The position numbers were made by a program, and so were the translations under genes. 64,000 nt of DNA from Methylovulum sp. (GTDB lineage Bacteria > Pseudomonadota > Gammaproteobacteria > Methylococcales > Methylomonadaceae), in contig JAQTQZ010000001.1 in the NCBI GenBank assembly GCA_028712695.1, forward strand, positions 62,001-126,000. The letters run 5' to 3'. Below the pieces are notes generated by a model. The model saw nothing but the letters and a program-made list of their open reading frames with translations, searched no databases and had not been told where the DNA came from. Below, in pieces: positions 9,099 through 17,253 of this stretch (within the stretch, counting starts at the first letter, position 1; each line of letters opens with the position of its first letter).

Positions 9099-9847
9099 AA
9101 AGTAAATGAAGCGACCAAAGGGGCGTGATCGGAAAGCTTATGCCAAGGCGCATGGTTAAACCGCTCACAGGAGACTGGCGTTAAGCCGCGATAATAGATA
9201 CGGTCCATTTGCAAAAAAGGCAGCCAAGCCGGGAACGAACGGGCATAACGCCCATGCGTTTCGTGGAACACTTCCCGCAAGCCCAGATGGGCGTGGAACA
9301 AGTGTTCAGCGTGGCCTAGCCAGTCGTTGAAATCACCGGCGACAATTAACGGGGCGTCGTGTGGCACATGGCTGTCAATGCGGTCGCACAATTTGCTTAT
9401 TTGCAGGCGACGTTCCTTGCCCAGCAAACCAAAATGAATGCAGACGATATGCACATCCTGCTGGCTTGGCGCAAGGCGGATAACCCCATGCAGCATACTC
9501 CGGCTGGCCCATGGAAACGGCGACACGTTGATGTTTTCTGAGCGCTCAAAAGCATGTTTGCTGAGAATGGCATTGCCGTGATGGCCTGCTTCGTAAACTA
9601 CATTTTTCCCATAGGCATAAAAAGGCCAAACGCCCTCGGCGATAAATTCAAACTGCGACTTATCCGGCCAGTTAGCCACTTTGTTTTCACGATGGACGTG
9701 CTCACCTTGCATTTCTTGTAAAAACAGCAAGTCGGCATCGGCGATCCGTAAGGCATCACGAATTTGGTGCAGGACAAAATGCCGGTTGCCGACGTTAAAG
9801 CCTTTATGGATGTTGTACGTTAAAACGCGCAGGGCTTTGCTATTCAT
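9095..9847 (-). CDS. Endonuclease/exonuclease/phosphatase family protein
   Basis: 250 aa. Motifs of the EEP fold: RVLTYNIHKG near the N-terminus, LLFLQEMQGE (metal Glu), IVAGDFNDW near residue 166 and LSDHAPLVASF at the C-terminus (catalytic His). Likely a soluble phosphodiesterase or phosphatase. The 4-bp overlap with the CDP-alcohol phosphatidyltransferase gene and proximity of the CDP-archaeol-synthase-like gene suggest a phospholipid head-group substrate rather than DNA; this is inference. Confidence 0.85.
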   Translation of the reverse strand: MNSKALRVLTYNIHKGFNVGNRHFVLHQIRDALRIADADLLFLQEMQGEHVHRENKVANWPDKSQFEFIAEGVWPFYAYGKNVVYEAGHHGNAILSKHAFERSENINVSPFPWASRSMLHGVIRLAPSQQDVHIVCIHFGLLGKERRLQISKLCDRIDSHVPHDAPLIVAGDFNDWLGHAEHLFHAHLGLREVFHETHGRYARSFPAWLPFLQMDRIYYRGLTPVSCERFNHAPWHKLSDHAPLVASFTL

Positions 9848-9868
9848 AACAATCTTAGTGGCTAAGTA

Positions 9869-10351
9869 TTAATAAGGTTTTTTGCGGATATGCCAGCGAT
9901 AAAGAATTGGCGATACAAATTCTTCAAACAGAAAAAAAATACCTACAATCAGTAGGATGTCGATAGCACTCAAGGTTAATGTGGCCTTTAAAATTAACAG
10001 AGGCAGTAATGATTCCGGCACAGTATCAAAGCCCCGCACTTGACTGCTTTCGCCATAACCTAGCCGACGTTTGCTAAAACTTGCCAGCAAATCCCCGGCC
10101 ATAGCCAAAATGCCAAACCAAAGGCCAGTTAACAGGCCGATATTAAAGGCAACAGCCAAGCCTGTCGTCGCGCAAAGGGCCGATAATATCCCCCGCCACG
10201 TTTTGCTGTCACCAAACAAGCGATAGCCATCTGTCAATTTAAGGCCGTTATCGATTGGATAAGCCCAACGCTTGCCTATTAGCCAGTTGAGCATTATCGG
10301 TGCGCCATTTGCCGCAAGCAACAATATCAGCACTTGGATGATGTAAGACAT
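9869..10351 (-). CDS. CDP-archaeol-synthase-like membrane protein
   Basis: 160 aa from the ATG at 10351 (MSYIIQ); a TTG start at 10372 is possible. Four or five membrane segments. It carries the conserved segments of the archaeal CarS family (DUF46): FGDSKTWRG near residue 46 and GDLLASFSKRRLGYGES near residue 86, followed by DTVPESLLPL. Archaeal members make CDP-archaeol from CTP and unsaturated archaetidic acid; a bacterial member next to a CDP-alcohol phosphatidyltransferase suggests synthesis of an activated CDP-lipid. Substrate unknown. Confidence 0.75.
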   Translation of the reverse strand: MSYIIQVLILLLAANGAPIMLNWLIGKRWAYPIDNGLKLTDGYRLFGDSKTWRGILSALCATTGLAVAFNIGLLTGLWFGILAMAGDLLASFSKRRLGYGESSQVRGFDTVPESLLPLLILKATLTLSAIDILLIVGIFFLFEEFVSPILYRWHIRKKPY

Positions 10352-10379
10352 ACTTACGGCATTGAGCTCCAATTTGTTT

Positions 10380-10907
10380 TTAGACTACAGTGCTTTCGCT
10401 TGCTGCATTGCCAAAAAACAGCCACCCCAACGCCCGGACTGCACCGTAATAAAGGTAAGCCCATAAGAAACCGCTCTCTTTCATGCAGTCAAGAAATAGC
10501 CTGTCGGCCTCTTTTCTTTGCACCCCAGCTTGTTTGCCAAACTGATAAAGCACATCATGAAACAACGAGGCGAAATAGGTTTTTCGCTGCTCCGTCGCAG
10601 GATCAATCACGCCATCAGGTGTGCCCCATACCAGATCTAAAAAGGCGCCTTTGGGGCTGCAACCATCCCAAGCATAACCGTCCGCATTCGGATTTGCACC
10701 TTTGACGGTCAGATTGCCTTCGGCGTCTAAGCGCAACCATTCATTTTCAAATAGCCTGCCTTTGATGGGCGTTTGCCGCGAGACATTTTGATGGATGACA
10801 TACAACCAGAAATAATCATTATCAAGCTTCATGTTCAGCGCTCCTACTTTTAATTTAGGGAGGTGCTGCGGAATATCCACCGCCGACCTAAATTTTTTCT
10901 TCGACAT
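10380..10907 (-). CDS. DUF1353-like protein
   Basis: 175 aa. The central block YAWDGCSPKGAFLDLVWGTPDG, followed by ASLFHDVLYQF and a late ADRLFLDCMKESG, resembles DUF1353, a family common in phage genomes and in bacterial operons. The His-Asp pair in LFHDVLYQ could be catalytic or structural. The start overlaps the upstream membrane-protein gene by 20 bp. Function unknown. Confidence 0.65.
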   Translation of the reverse strand: MSKKKFRSAVDIPQHLPKLKVGALNMKLDNDYFWLYVIHQNVSRQTPIKGRLFENEWLRLDAEGNLTVKGANPNADGYAWDGCSPKGAFLDLVWGTPDGVIDPATEQRKTYFASLFHDVLYQFGKQAGVQRKEADRLFLDCMKESGFLWAYLYYGAVRALGWLFFGNAASESTVV

Positions 10908-11400
10908 GGATGACGGCTTTGTTCAGAATGCCAAGATTTTTTTCTTCACAGATTTGGATGCCCATCACATAAAAAATAGGCATCCACAGCGGATTGATCA
11001 AAATGCCGCCCATCACGCTTTTCCAGGTACGTTTCAGGTTTTTAAAAAAATTGTAAGAATCGACTAACGGCGGCATGGGATGCTCTTTAAAGACCGTGGC
11101 TATCGGATGCAGCGCCATTTTTTCATGTCTGTCCAGTTGTGCCATAGCCTGGTTAAGCTTGGCTTCCATACGCAGGTAATTGTGGCGGGCTAAACCCGAA
11201 GAAATGGCAAAGGTGAGGGCGACCAGCGGTAAAATGACGGTCGGCGGTGCGACTGGGGCAAACGTGGACGACAACATGACCACGCAAAAGCCAAACATGA
11301 GTATATCCTCACCTCGCTCCACATCCCGGTCAATACTTTCAACAATGGCCGCAACGGGGTTTTCAACGGATTCTTGTAAATAAGTGTTTTGTTTTGGCAT
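10888..11400 (-). CDS. Uncharacterised membrane protein
   Basis: 170 aa, not recognised. Two adjoining hydrophobic stretches at about residues 33-70 (ILMFGFCVVMLSS and VILPLVALTFAISSGLA), an amphipathic middle and a further hydrophobic patch near residue 140. A good ribosome-binding site (AAGGAGA, 7 nt before the ATG) supports the start. It overlaps the DUF1353-like gene by 20 bp, so the two probably act together. Confidence 0.6.
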   Translation of the reverse strand: MPKQNTYLQESVENPVAAIVESIDRDVERGEDILMFGFCVVMLSSTFAPVAPPTVILPLVALTFAISSGLARHNYLRMEAKLNQAMAQLDRHEKMALHPIATVFKEHPMPPLVDSYNFFKNLKRTWKSVMGGILINPLWMPIFYVMGIQICEEKNLGILNKAVIHVEEKI

Positions 11401-11487
11401 AACCGATTCTCCTTAAGCATATCGTTTTGATATATCAACAGAATGGGCAAATGTCAAATCAATAGAGTCATGGGTCGCTGTTATAGA

Positions 11488-11970
11488 TTAACCGGCATGA
11501 CGTTGCCAATGCCCCGATTTACCGCCCGCTTTTTCCAGCAATTGCACCGACTGGATCACCATGCCGCGATCCACCGCTTTGCACATGTCATAAATGGTCA
11601 GCAAGGCACAGGATGTGGCGGTCAGCGCCTCCATTTCCACACCGGTTTGCCCGGTTGTTTTAACAGTGGCCTGGCAGCGGATACGGTTTTGGCCGGTTTG
11701 CGCAGTCAGGTCTATTTCAACATGCGTGAGCGGCAAGGGATGGCACAGCGGGATCAGTTCGGCGGTTTTTTTGCTGGCCATAATGCCTGCGATACGCGCT
11801 ATTGCGAGGACATCGCCTTTTTTATGCCCACCGGCAATAATTAGCTGGAGGGTTTCCGGTAGCATTTCAATATAGCCTTCGGTGACGGCAACCCGTTCGG
11901 TGACGGCTTTGCTGCCGACATCAACCATGTGGGCTTCGCCGGATTCGTTAAAGTGAGTAAGTTTGGACAT
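11488..11970 (-). CDS. moaC: Cyclic pyranopterin monophosphate synthase
   Basis: 160 aa from MSKLTHFN; an upstream in-frame ATG at 12048 would add 26 residues unlike the family and overlap moaD. MoaC converts the MoaA product to cPMP in molybdenum-cofactor synthesis. Motifs seen: [15 protein letters not shown] near residue 63, GVEMEALTA near residue 112 and [10 protein letters not shown] near residue 128. Divergent from moaD-moaE with a 70-bp spacer; moaA lies apart at 47.6 kb. Confidence 0.95.
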   Translation of the reverse strand: MSKLTHFNESGEAHMVDVGSKAVTERVAVTEGYIEMLPETLQLIIAGGHKKGDVLAIARIAGIMASKKTAELIPLCHPLPLTHVEIDLTAQTGQNRIRCQATVKTTGQTGVEMEALTATSCALLTIYDMCKAVDRGMVIQSVQLLEKAGGKSGHWQRHAG

Positions 11971-12034
11971 GCGTCGGAGTGATGGAAAAGTGGCGGAAAG
12001 GGGCTTATTATCATCAGTTTTTCTATCGGCGTGA

Positions 12035-12274
12035 ATGATTATGTCCATTAAAGTGCGTTATTTTGCCAGTTTAAAAGAAAGCCTGGACCGCTCGGAAGAC
12101 GAGCTGGCGTTTGGCAAATCATTAACGGTGCGGGAAGTTTGGCAGTGTGCCAATGCCGGAAAACCACTGCCTGCGCATATTCTGGCGGCGGTCAACATGG
12201 ACTATGTGGATTTGGACAGCATCGTACAAGATAACGATGAAGTTGCTTTTTTTCCCCCAGTTACAGGCGGTTGA
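12035..12274 (+). CDS. moaD: Molybdopterin synthase small subunit
   Basis: 79 aa (77 if the second ATG at 12041 is used). Ubiquitin-like sulfur carrier ending in the required Gly-Gly (FFPPVTGG), which is thiocarboxylated and donates sulfur to cPMP within the MoaD2E2 complex. Directly followed by moaE. Confidence 0.93.
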   Translation: MIMSIKVRYFASLKESLDRSEDELAFGKSLTVREVWQCANAGKPLPAHILAAVNMDYVDLDSIVQDNDEVAFFPPVTGG

Positions 12275-12726
12275 CAGTGTCCATCAAAATCAGTGCAACA
12301 GCATTCGACCCTTGGCAGGAAGTCCAAACGTATCAAAAGTCAGCGCTCAGGGCAGGGCAGTTTGGTGCGACCAGCGTGTTTATCGGCACAATGCGTGACT
12401 TTAACGACGGCGCGGCAATCCAAGGCATGATCTTGGAATATTATCCCGGCATGACTGAAAAGCAGCTGGAAAAGATTGTCGGCGAAGCACAGCAGCAATG
12501 GGCCGTGTTGGATGCGCTGGTGATCCACCGGGTCGGTGCGATTTTGCCGAACGAGCCGATTGTGCTGGTGGCGGTCTGGACTGCCCACCGTGGCGACGCG
12601 TTTGACGCCAGCCGCTATATTATGGAGGCGTTAAAGTCCAGGGCGCCTTTTTGGAAAAAAGAATTATTGGGTCCGGAAGATGAACGTTGGTTAGTAGCGA
12701 ATACCCAGGGCTACAAAACGGATTGA
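12271..12726 (+). CDS. moaE: Molybdopterin synthase catalytic subunit
   Basis: 151 aa from the TTG at 12271, which overlaps the moaD stop; a GTG at 12277 is equally possible. The subunit converts cPMP to molybdopterin using MoaD thiocarboxylate. Seen: FIGTMRDFNDG, LEYYPGMTEKQL, HRVGAILPNEPIVLVAVWTAHRG and the conserved Lys region ALKSRAPFWKKE. A decayed copy of its last part lies at 14597-14760. Confidence 0.94.
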   Translation: MTVSIKISATAFDPWQEVQTYQKSALRAGQFGATSVFIGTMRDFNDGAAIQGMILEYYPGMTEKQLEKIVGEAQQQWAVLDALVIHRVGAILPNEPIVLVAVWTAHRGDAFDASRYIMEALKSRAPFWKKELLGPEDERWLVANTQGYKTD

Positions 12727-12851
12727 CTGTGTCACGAATTGGCAACTTCACCCACTCCACACAAAACCCGCGAGCTAACAAACTGATGGACGATGGCTTA
12801 CTGCGGGCCGCGTGACATCAATTAATTATTGCCCCAACTTTCCCCCGAACC

Positions 12852-13661
12852 ATGCCTACTATTTCCCAGCACGGCCACAGCACCAATTTGATTGGCCTGG
12901 CAACCGCCTGCATTGCCAGCCCTGTGTTTAATGATCATCCCAAACCGCTGCATATTGCCGGCACCCGCGAATCGGCATCAGGCCTGTTTGAGCAATTGGC
13001 AAGGCAAACCTCGCCCGAGTCGTGTGGGGAGATATTCCAGGATTATATGTGCGTCGTTTTCGGCTTTGAGACCGAGCAGCGGTTGGCAAACGACGCTTCG
13101 GGCAGGCGGCGTTACCGCAACAGCTATCTAAAATTAATCCAGGATTGGGGGTTGGATTCCAACAATGCCCAAGGCGCGGTTTTTAAAGGCTGGGTCGAAA
13201 GCCGTTTCGGGCTTTACCCTACGTACCATAAGCGGCAGATAGCCAGCTTCATCAGCAGCGACTGGGTGACGTATATCGAAGAAAAGATGAACAGCCGTTA
13301 CCACAACAACTGCATTTACATGCAGCTGGATCTGCTTTACGAATACTGCCAATGGGTTATCGAACGTTTCCGGTTTCCGGCGGCCACGCATAAAACCCTT
13401 TATCGTGGCGTCAGCGCATTGGCTGACCACTGGATAGTCCTCGACGAAGATAAACAGCATAAAATCGTCCGATTCAACAGCATCGTATCGTTTACCGACC
13501 GCCGCAGCATCGCCAGCGAGTTTGGTGCGTATATCCTGGAAGTTGAAGTGCCTATGGTCAAACTGGTGTTTTTTAATGACCTGTTGCCGCACCATGCCTT
13601 GCACGGTGAAGCCGAATATCTGGTGATAGGCGGCGATTATCGCGTTAAAGTGCAACGGTGA
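12852..13661 (+). CDS. draT: NAD+-dinitrogen-reductase ADP-D-ribosyltransferase
   Basis: 269 aa, close to known DraT proteins. DraT inactivates nitrogenase iron protein (NifH) by ADP-ribosylating an Arg when fixed nitrogen or energy changes. Seen: STNLIGLATACIAS at the N-terminus, KTLYRGVSALADH near residue 180, NSIVSFT near residue 211 and the catalytic E-x-E block GEAEYLVIGG near residue 255. Its partner draG follows after 33 bp. No nif structural gene lies in the window; I saw no sigma-54 or NifA site in the 125-bp spacer upstream. Confidence 0.93.
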   Translation: MPTISQHGHSTNLIGLATACIASPVFNDHPKPLHIAGTRESASGLFEQLARQTSPESCGEIFQDYMCVVFGFETEQRLANDASGRRRYRNSYLKLIQDWGLDSNNAQGAVFKGWVESRFGLYPTYHKRQIASFISSDWVTYIEEKMNSRYHNNCIYMQLDLLYEYCQWVIERFRFPAATHKTLYRGVSALADHWIVLDEDKQHKIVRFNSIVSFTDRRSIASEFGAYILEVEVPMVKLVFFNDLLPHHALHGEAEYLVIGGDYRVKVQR

Positions 13662-13694
13662 TGTTCAATTTTTCTAGGGTAGTGGAGGGCTAAA

Positions 13695-14570
13695 ATGACG
13701 GTATTGGAAAAGGCGTTAGGCGCTTACTTGGGTTTTGCTTGCGGCGATGCGTTGGGCGCGACGGTGGAATTCATGTCACCGAAAAAAATCCAGAAACGCT
13801 ACGGCGTGCATCGCGAGATGATCGGCGGCGGCTGGCTAGGCTTAGAAGCAGGCCAAGTCACCGACGACACGCAAATGGCGTTGGCGCTGGGGCAAGCCAT
13901 TATCGACCAGAATGGCTGGAACATCCGCGCGGTTGCCGATAATTTTGTCGCTTGGCTTGACAGCGACCCGCCGGATGTCGGCACCACCTGCCGGCGCGGT
14001 ATCGTGCGTTATCGGGATGACGGCGAACTCTACGGCCTGCCGCGCGAGGATGACGCGGGCAACGGCGCGTGCATGCGCAACCTGCCGGTGGCGCTGGCGA
14101 CGCTGAACCGGCCAGACCATTTTGCAGCATGGAGCCTTGAGCAATGCCGCATCACACACCACAACCCGTTGTCCGACGCGGCAACCTTAACGCTAGGGCA
14201 GATGGCCCAGCATCTAATCAACGGGCAGGGCATTGATGCCTGTAAACAGGAAGCCGAACAGTTGATTAGCCGATACGGCGAATTCGCCTACAGCCCATAC
14301 CCCGGCAAAGCCTCTGGCTATATTGTCGATACCGTGCAGACAGTCCTGCATTATTTTTTCAGCACGGACTGTTTCGAATCCTGCCTAGTGAACACCGTTA
14401 ACCAAGGCGGTGATGCCGACACGACCGGCGCATTGGCCGGTATGCTGGCAGGGGCTAAATACGGCGTCGGGCAGATTCCAGTGCGTTGGTTGGCGCAGTT
14501 GGATCAACAAGTCGCCGGGCAAATACGCCGACAGGTGGCGGCGCTTGTTGGGCTGGCGGGATTGCTGTAA
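13695..14570 (+). CDS. draG: ADP-ribosyl-[dinitrogen reductase] hydrolase
   Basis: 291 aa, family length. DraG removes ADP-ribose from NifH and reactivates nitrogenase. It has the ADP-ribosylglycohydrolase fold with the dinuclear Mn ligands in GQVTDDTQMALALG near residue 56 and NQGGDADTTGALAGMLAGA near residue 236. Ribosome-binding site GGAGGG lies 5 nt before the ATG. Probably co-transcribed with draT. Confidence 0.94.
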   Translation: MTVLEKALGAYLGFACGDALGATVEFMSPKKIQKRYGVHREMIGGGWLGLEAGQVTDDTQMALALGQAIIDQNGWNIRAVADNFVAWLDSDPPDVGTTCRRGIVRYRDDGELYGLPREDDAGNGACMRNLPVALATLNRPDHFAAWSLEQCRITHHNPLSDAATLTLGQMAQHLINGQGIDACKQEAEQLISRYGEFAYSPYPGKASGYIVDTVQTVLHYFFSTDCFESCLVNTVNQGGDADTTGALAGMLAGAKYGVGQIPVRWLAQLDQQVAGQIRRQVAALVGLAGLL

Positions 14571-14958
14571 ATCCCAAATTCCAAGGTCATGGTCAAAACC
14601 GTGTTGGTGGTATTTTACCGAATGGGCAGATTACGTTGAACCGCACCTAACCTACCGTGGCGCTGCGTTTGACGTTTGCCGCTATATTGTGGGCGCGTTA
14701 AAGTCCAAAGCGCCATTTGGATTGGTTTTGGATGATGGGGGATGGTTGTCGGCAAACGACCCTTTGCGGACTTCACTGCCTTAGGCTTTAATGGCCGTAG
14801 TAAACTTTATACCTGCCGTTCGTAAGCATAAAATTGCTTGATTGAGACCCCAGTACCTCATATACTTCAAATCATTTTTACTCCTTTTCATCATCTATAA
14901 TTTGGCATTGACTGTGGTCAATTGATTGGGCATCAAAGCTTACGGGATCTGGACGAAT
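14571..14958. other. 388-bp spacer between draG and the three-gene cassette
   Basis: The first half holds the moaE remnant. The second half (14780-14958) is AT-rich and contains TATAAT at 14896-14901, a possible -10 for the cassette, without a clear -35. No other gene is seen. Confidence 0.5.
14597..14760 (+). pseudogene. Decayed duplicate of the moaE 3' end
   Basis: Two frames together reproduce the last third of the MoaE encoded at 12271-12726. The first part reads NRVGGILPNGQITLNRT and then stops (MoaE: HRVGAILPNEPIVLV). After a frame change the second part reads YRGAAFDVCRYIVGALKSKAP and then GGWLSAND (MoaE: HRGDAFDASRYIMEALKSRAP, RWLVAN). Stops and frameshifts make it non-functional. 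It lies just downstream of draG, in the same orientation as moaE, so draTG is bracketed by moaE sequence. Confidence 0.8.
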
Positions 14959-15654
14959 ATGAGCGATTGGGAAATCATCAGAGAAGAAGCAAGCATCGTT
15001 CTGATTGGGAGCATGAATCCTAAAATATTTCATCCGGAATGGTTTATCCGAAAAGAAATTGTTGAAGAATGGGATTACAGCCAAGACGAAGTTATTAGTT
15101 TGCCTGATTTAGCCCAAGTGGAATTGCCTAACGAACGTAAGCTGACGGTATTTTTGAATAAATTTTCAATCCTTTCACCACTCGCTACCGAATACCAATC
15201 AATAAAGGATTTGGTAATTCATACCTTTTCATTATTGAGCGAAACTCCCATTGTACAAATTGGAATGAATTTTAGTTCTGTTATCAAAATACCGGATCAA
15301 GATAAGTGGAGACAATTCGGACAGAAATTAGCGCCTCAAGAACATTGGAAACAAGCTGCGACCTTATTAAATACGCTGGATGAACAGCAACAAAAAAAAC
15401 TTGGATTGTGGGAGTTAACAATGAATCTTCCTAGACCGGATGACTTAGAAGGTTACATTCGGCCTACAATTATCGTACTTCCACAAGCAGGGCCTTACGC
15501 ACTACAATTTAGCATCAATAATCATGTTGATTTGAAAGATTCAAATGCAACATCCATGATAAAGATTCTTGAAAATCATTGGGATCAGTCGTTAAGTTTT
15601 GCTAAAGAACTGACTGAAAACATCATGGAATCACAACTGAGACAATCGGCATGA
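14959..15654 (+). CDS. Unknown protein A of three-gene MBL cassette
   Basis: 231 aa from the ATG at 14959 (MSDWEIIREE); an upstream TTG at 14926 is less likely. Not assigned to a named family. The N-terminal half alternates beta-like strands (ASIVLIGSMNPKIFHPEWF, LTVFLNKFSIL), then a helix (YQSIKDLVIHTFSLL); the C-terminal part ends in a helical, charged tail. No catalytic motif is evident, so it looks like a binding or immunity-type protein. Codon and base use are AT-richer than flanking genes. ATGA overlap with protein B. Confidence 0.7.
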   Translation: MSDWEIIREEASIVLIGSMNPKIFHPEWFIRKEIVEEWDYSQDEVISLPDLAQVELPNERKLTVFLNKFSILSPLATEYQSIKDLVIHTFSLLSETPIVQIGMNFSSVIKIPDQDKWRQFGQKLAPQEHWKQAATLLNTLDEQQQKKLGLWELTMNLPRPDDLEGYIRPTIIVLPQAGPYALQFSINNHVDLKDSNATSMIKILENHWDQSLSFAKELTENIMESQLRQSA

Positions 15655-16154
15655 GTACTGCTTCAGCAAGCTTATTAAAAGAAAATGATACTACCAATAG
15701 CTATTATCAAGAACCATCCAAATACAGATATGGTAAAGATGGTACCGATATGTTTTCTACAAAAGAACCAGAAATTCGACCTCGTAGCAAGAAACTCCCT
15801 TTCGATGTAATTGATCTCACAAAGCCAAGAGAAGAAATTAGGCAACGATGGCGTGGAGTCGTAGTCAGTTCGAACGAGGAAGAATTAACCGTTCAACTAG
15901 AAGATAGTACCAACTCTGAAAATCCGAATGAATTGGTTGTTTTATCAAGGGACGAAATAGACGCTAAAGATCAAATCCTAATCGAACCCGGTGCATTGTT
16001 CGATTGGTACATAGGCTATAGACAAGGGCAAAAATACAGTAGGGAACGTTTTTCAACTATTCGTTTTCGTCGCCTACCACCATGGACAGCGGCTGAAATT
16101 CGAGACGCTGAAAAATTAGCTGGGGAGTACGCTGATTTTTTTCTCGCCGATTAA
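15651..16154 (+). CDS. Unknown protein B of three-gene MBL cassette
   Basis: 167 aa. The start overlaps the stop of gene A by 4 bp (ATGA). The first 60 residues are polar and probably disordered. From about residue 63 there is a compact beta-rich region (WRGVVVSSNEEELTVQLED) reminiscent of a small barrel, followed by IEPGALFDWYIGYR and TIRFRRLPPWTAAEI. No enzyme motif is recognised. It could be an adaptor or nucleic-acid-binding component of the cassette; this is speculation. Confidence 0.65.
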   Translation: MSTASASLLKENDTTNSYYQEPSKYRYGKDGTDMFSTKEPEIRPRSKKLPFDVIDLTKPREEIRQRWRGVVVSSNEEELTVQLEDSTNSENPNELVVLSRDEIDAKDQILIEPGALFDWYIGYRQGQKYSRERFSTIRFRRLPPWTAAEIRDAEKLAGEYADFFLAD

Positions 16155-17253
16155 AAATACACTGCCGGATATCGCTTGCGCTGAAATATCCCTTTTCGGT
16201 CCAGGAATTGGTGAATGTATAGTACTTAACTTTGGAGAAGGCCGCTGGTTTATCATTGACAGTTGCCTTTGCCCGACTACTAAACAACCAATTGCCCTTA
16301 ATTACTTACAGTCTATTGGGGTAGATGTAAGCCAACAAGTGGTTGGTATCTTGATCACACATTGGCATTCAGACCATATCGAAGGGGCATCAGCCTTGTT
16401 AAAGGCTTGTCATAATGCTAAGTTGTATTGTTCCATCGCTCTATTGAAAAAAGAAGCTTTCCAACTCACGGCACTATATAAAAAAGATATATTCGCCGAT
16501 ACCGACAAGGAAATTCGGGAATTCAGAGAAATTATCGAGTTTCTCAGAGAGACAGGAGATAGAAACCGCTTCGCGCCCGTCAAAAGCAGGCATACTTTTT
16601 TTGATTACAGAAATACGGTATCAACACGTCTGGTTGCATTATCACCTAGCGACGTTGCTGTCACCCAATCTATTGCATCCTTAACTCAATTGGCAGAGAA
16701 ACAAGGTAAACGCCGCGCTAGAAATATTGTACCGACAAGTGAGAATCTCAATGCCGTGGCACTCCATTTTTCTTTCGGCAATCTTTCGGTTCTGTTAGGC
16801 TCTGACCTGGAGGAAACCGGCAATCCACAGACAGGTTGGTCTGCTATTTTCAAAGACCAGATCATTAACGAATTAAGTTTACCTGTCGCTTCATTATTTA
16901 AGGTTTCTCACCATGGCAGTGAAACCGGGTATCACGATAAGATTTGGCAGGAGCTCTTGATTGAATCGCCTTTATCGATGACAACTCCTTACACTCGAAG
17001 CAGCTTACCAACAGCCGATAATATTAATAAGCTACAAAGGTTATCTTCCCAATTTTTAATCACCAGAGATCCTCAAGCAAATAAAAGGATTAAACGAGAA
17101 AATATGGTGGAAAGGGAGCTCCGATCCATTGTCAAAGATAGAAAAACTATTAATGACAAAATGGGCCATATTCAAATACGCATTACCATCGATGGAAATT
17201 TGAATATTTCGGGCAATGAAAATGCGTTTAAATTTACAAGCACAGCCCTTTAA
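16135..17253 (+). CDS. ComEC-like metallo-beta-lactamase-fold hydrolase, no canonical start codon
   Basis: About 372 aa. The metal motif THWHSDH lies at residues 75-81, the bridging Asp in LLGSDLEE near 224 and a ComEC-type HHGSE near 259. The first GTG (16339) would start inside the fold. In-frame coding upstream (CAEISLFGPG, GECIVLNFGEGRWFIIDSC) clearly belongs to the protein, yet from the preceding stop at 16117 to 16339 there is no ATG, GTG or TTG. A good Shine-Dalgarno (GGGGAG, 16122-16127) lies 7 nt before ATT at 16135, which I use as start. A frameshift from gene B at the T7 run (16136-16142) is the alternative. Substrate unknown; nuclease or cyclic-nucleotide hydrolase are options. 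Confidence 0.7.
   Translation: MFFSPIKNTLPDIACAEISLFGPGIGECIVLNFGEGRWFIIDSCLCPTTKQPIALNYLQSIGVDVSQQVVGILITHWHSDHIEGASALLKACHNAKLYCSIALLKKEAFQLTALYKKDIFADTDKEIREFREIIEFLRETGDRNRFAPVKSRHTFFDYRNTVSTRLVALSPSDVAVTQSIASLTQLAEKQGKRRARNIVPTSENLNAVALHFSFGNLSVLLGSDLEETGNPQTGWSAIFKDQIINELSLPVASLFKVSHHGSETGYHDKIWQELLIESPLSMTTPYTRSSLPTADNINKLQRLSSQFLITRDPQANKRIKRENMVERELRSIVKDRKTINDKMGHIQIRITIDGNLNISGNENAFKFTSTAL

Noticed and set aside
11968-12048. Longer moaC start at 12048
   Set aside because: Adds 26 residues unlike MoaC and would overlap moaD; MSKLTHFN at 11970 fits the family.
12729-12815. 28-codon GTG-start frame between moaE and draT (SRIGNFTHSTQNPRANKLMD)
   Set aside because: No ribosome-binding site or family resemblance; too short to support without conservation data.
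12727-12851. Sigma-54 or NifA site upstream of draT
   Set aside because: No TGGCAC-N5-TTGC or TGT-N10-ACA match was seen in the spacer.
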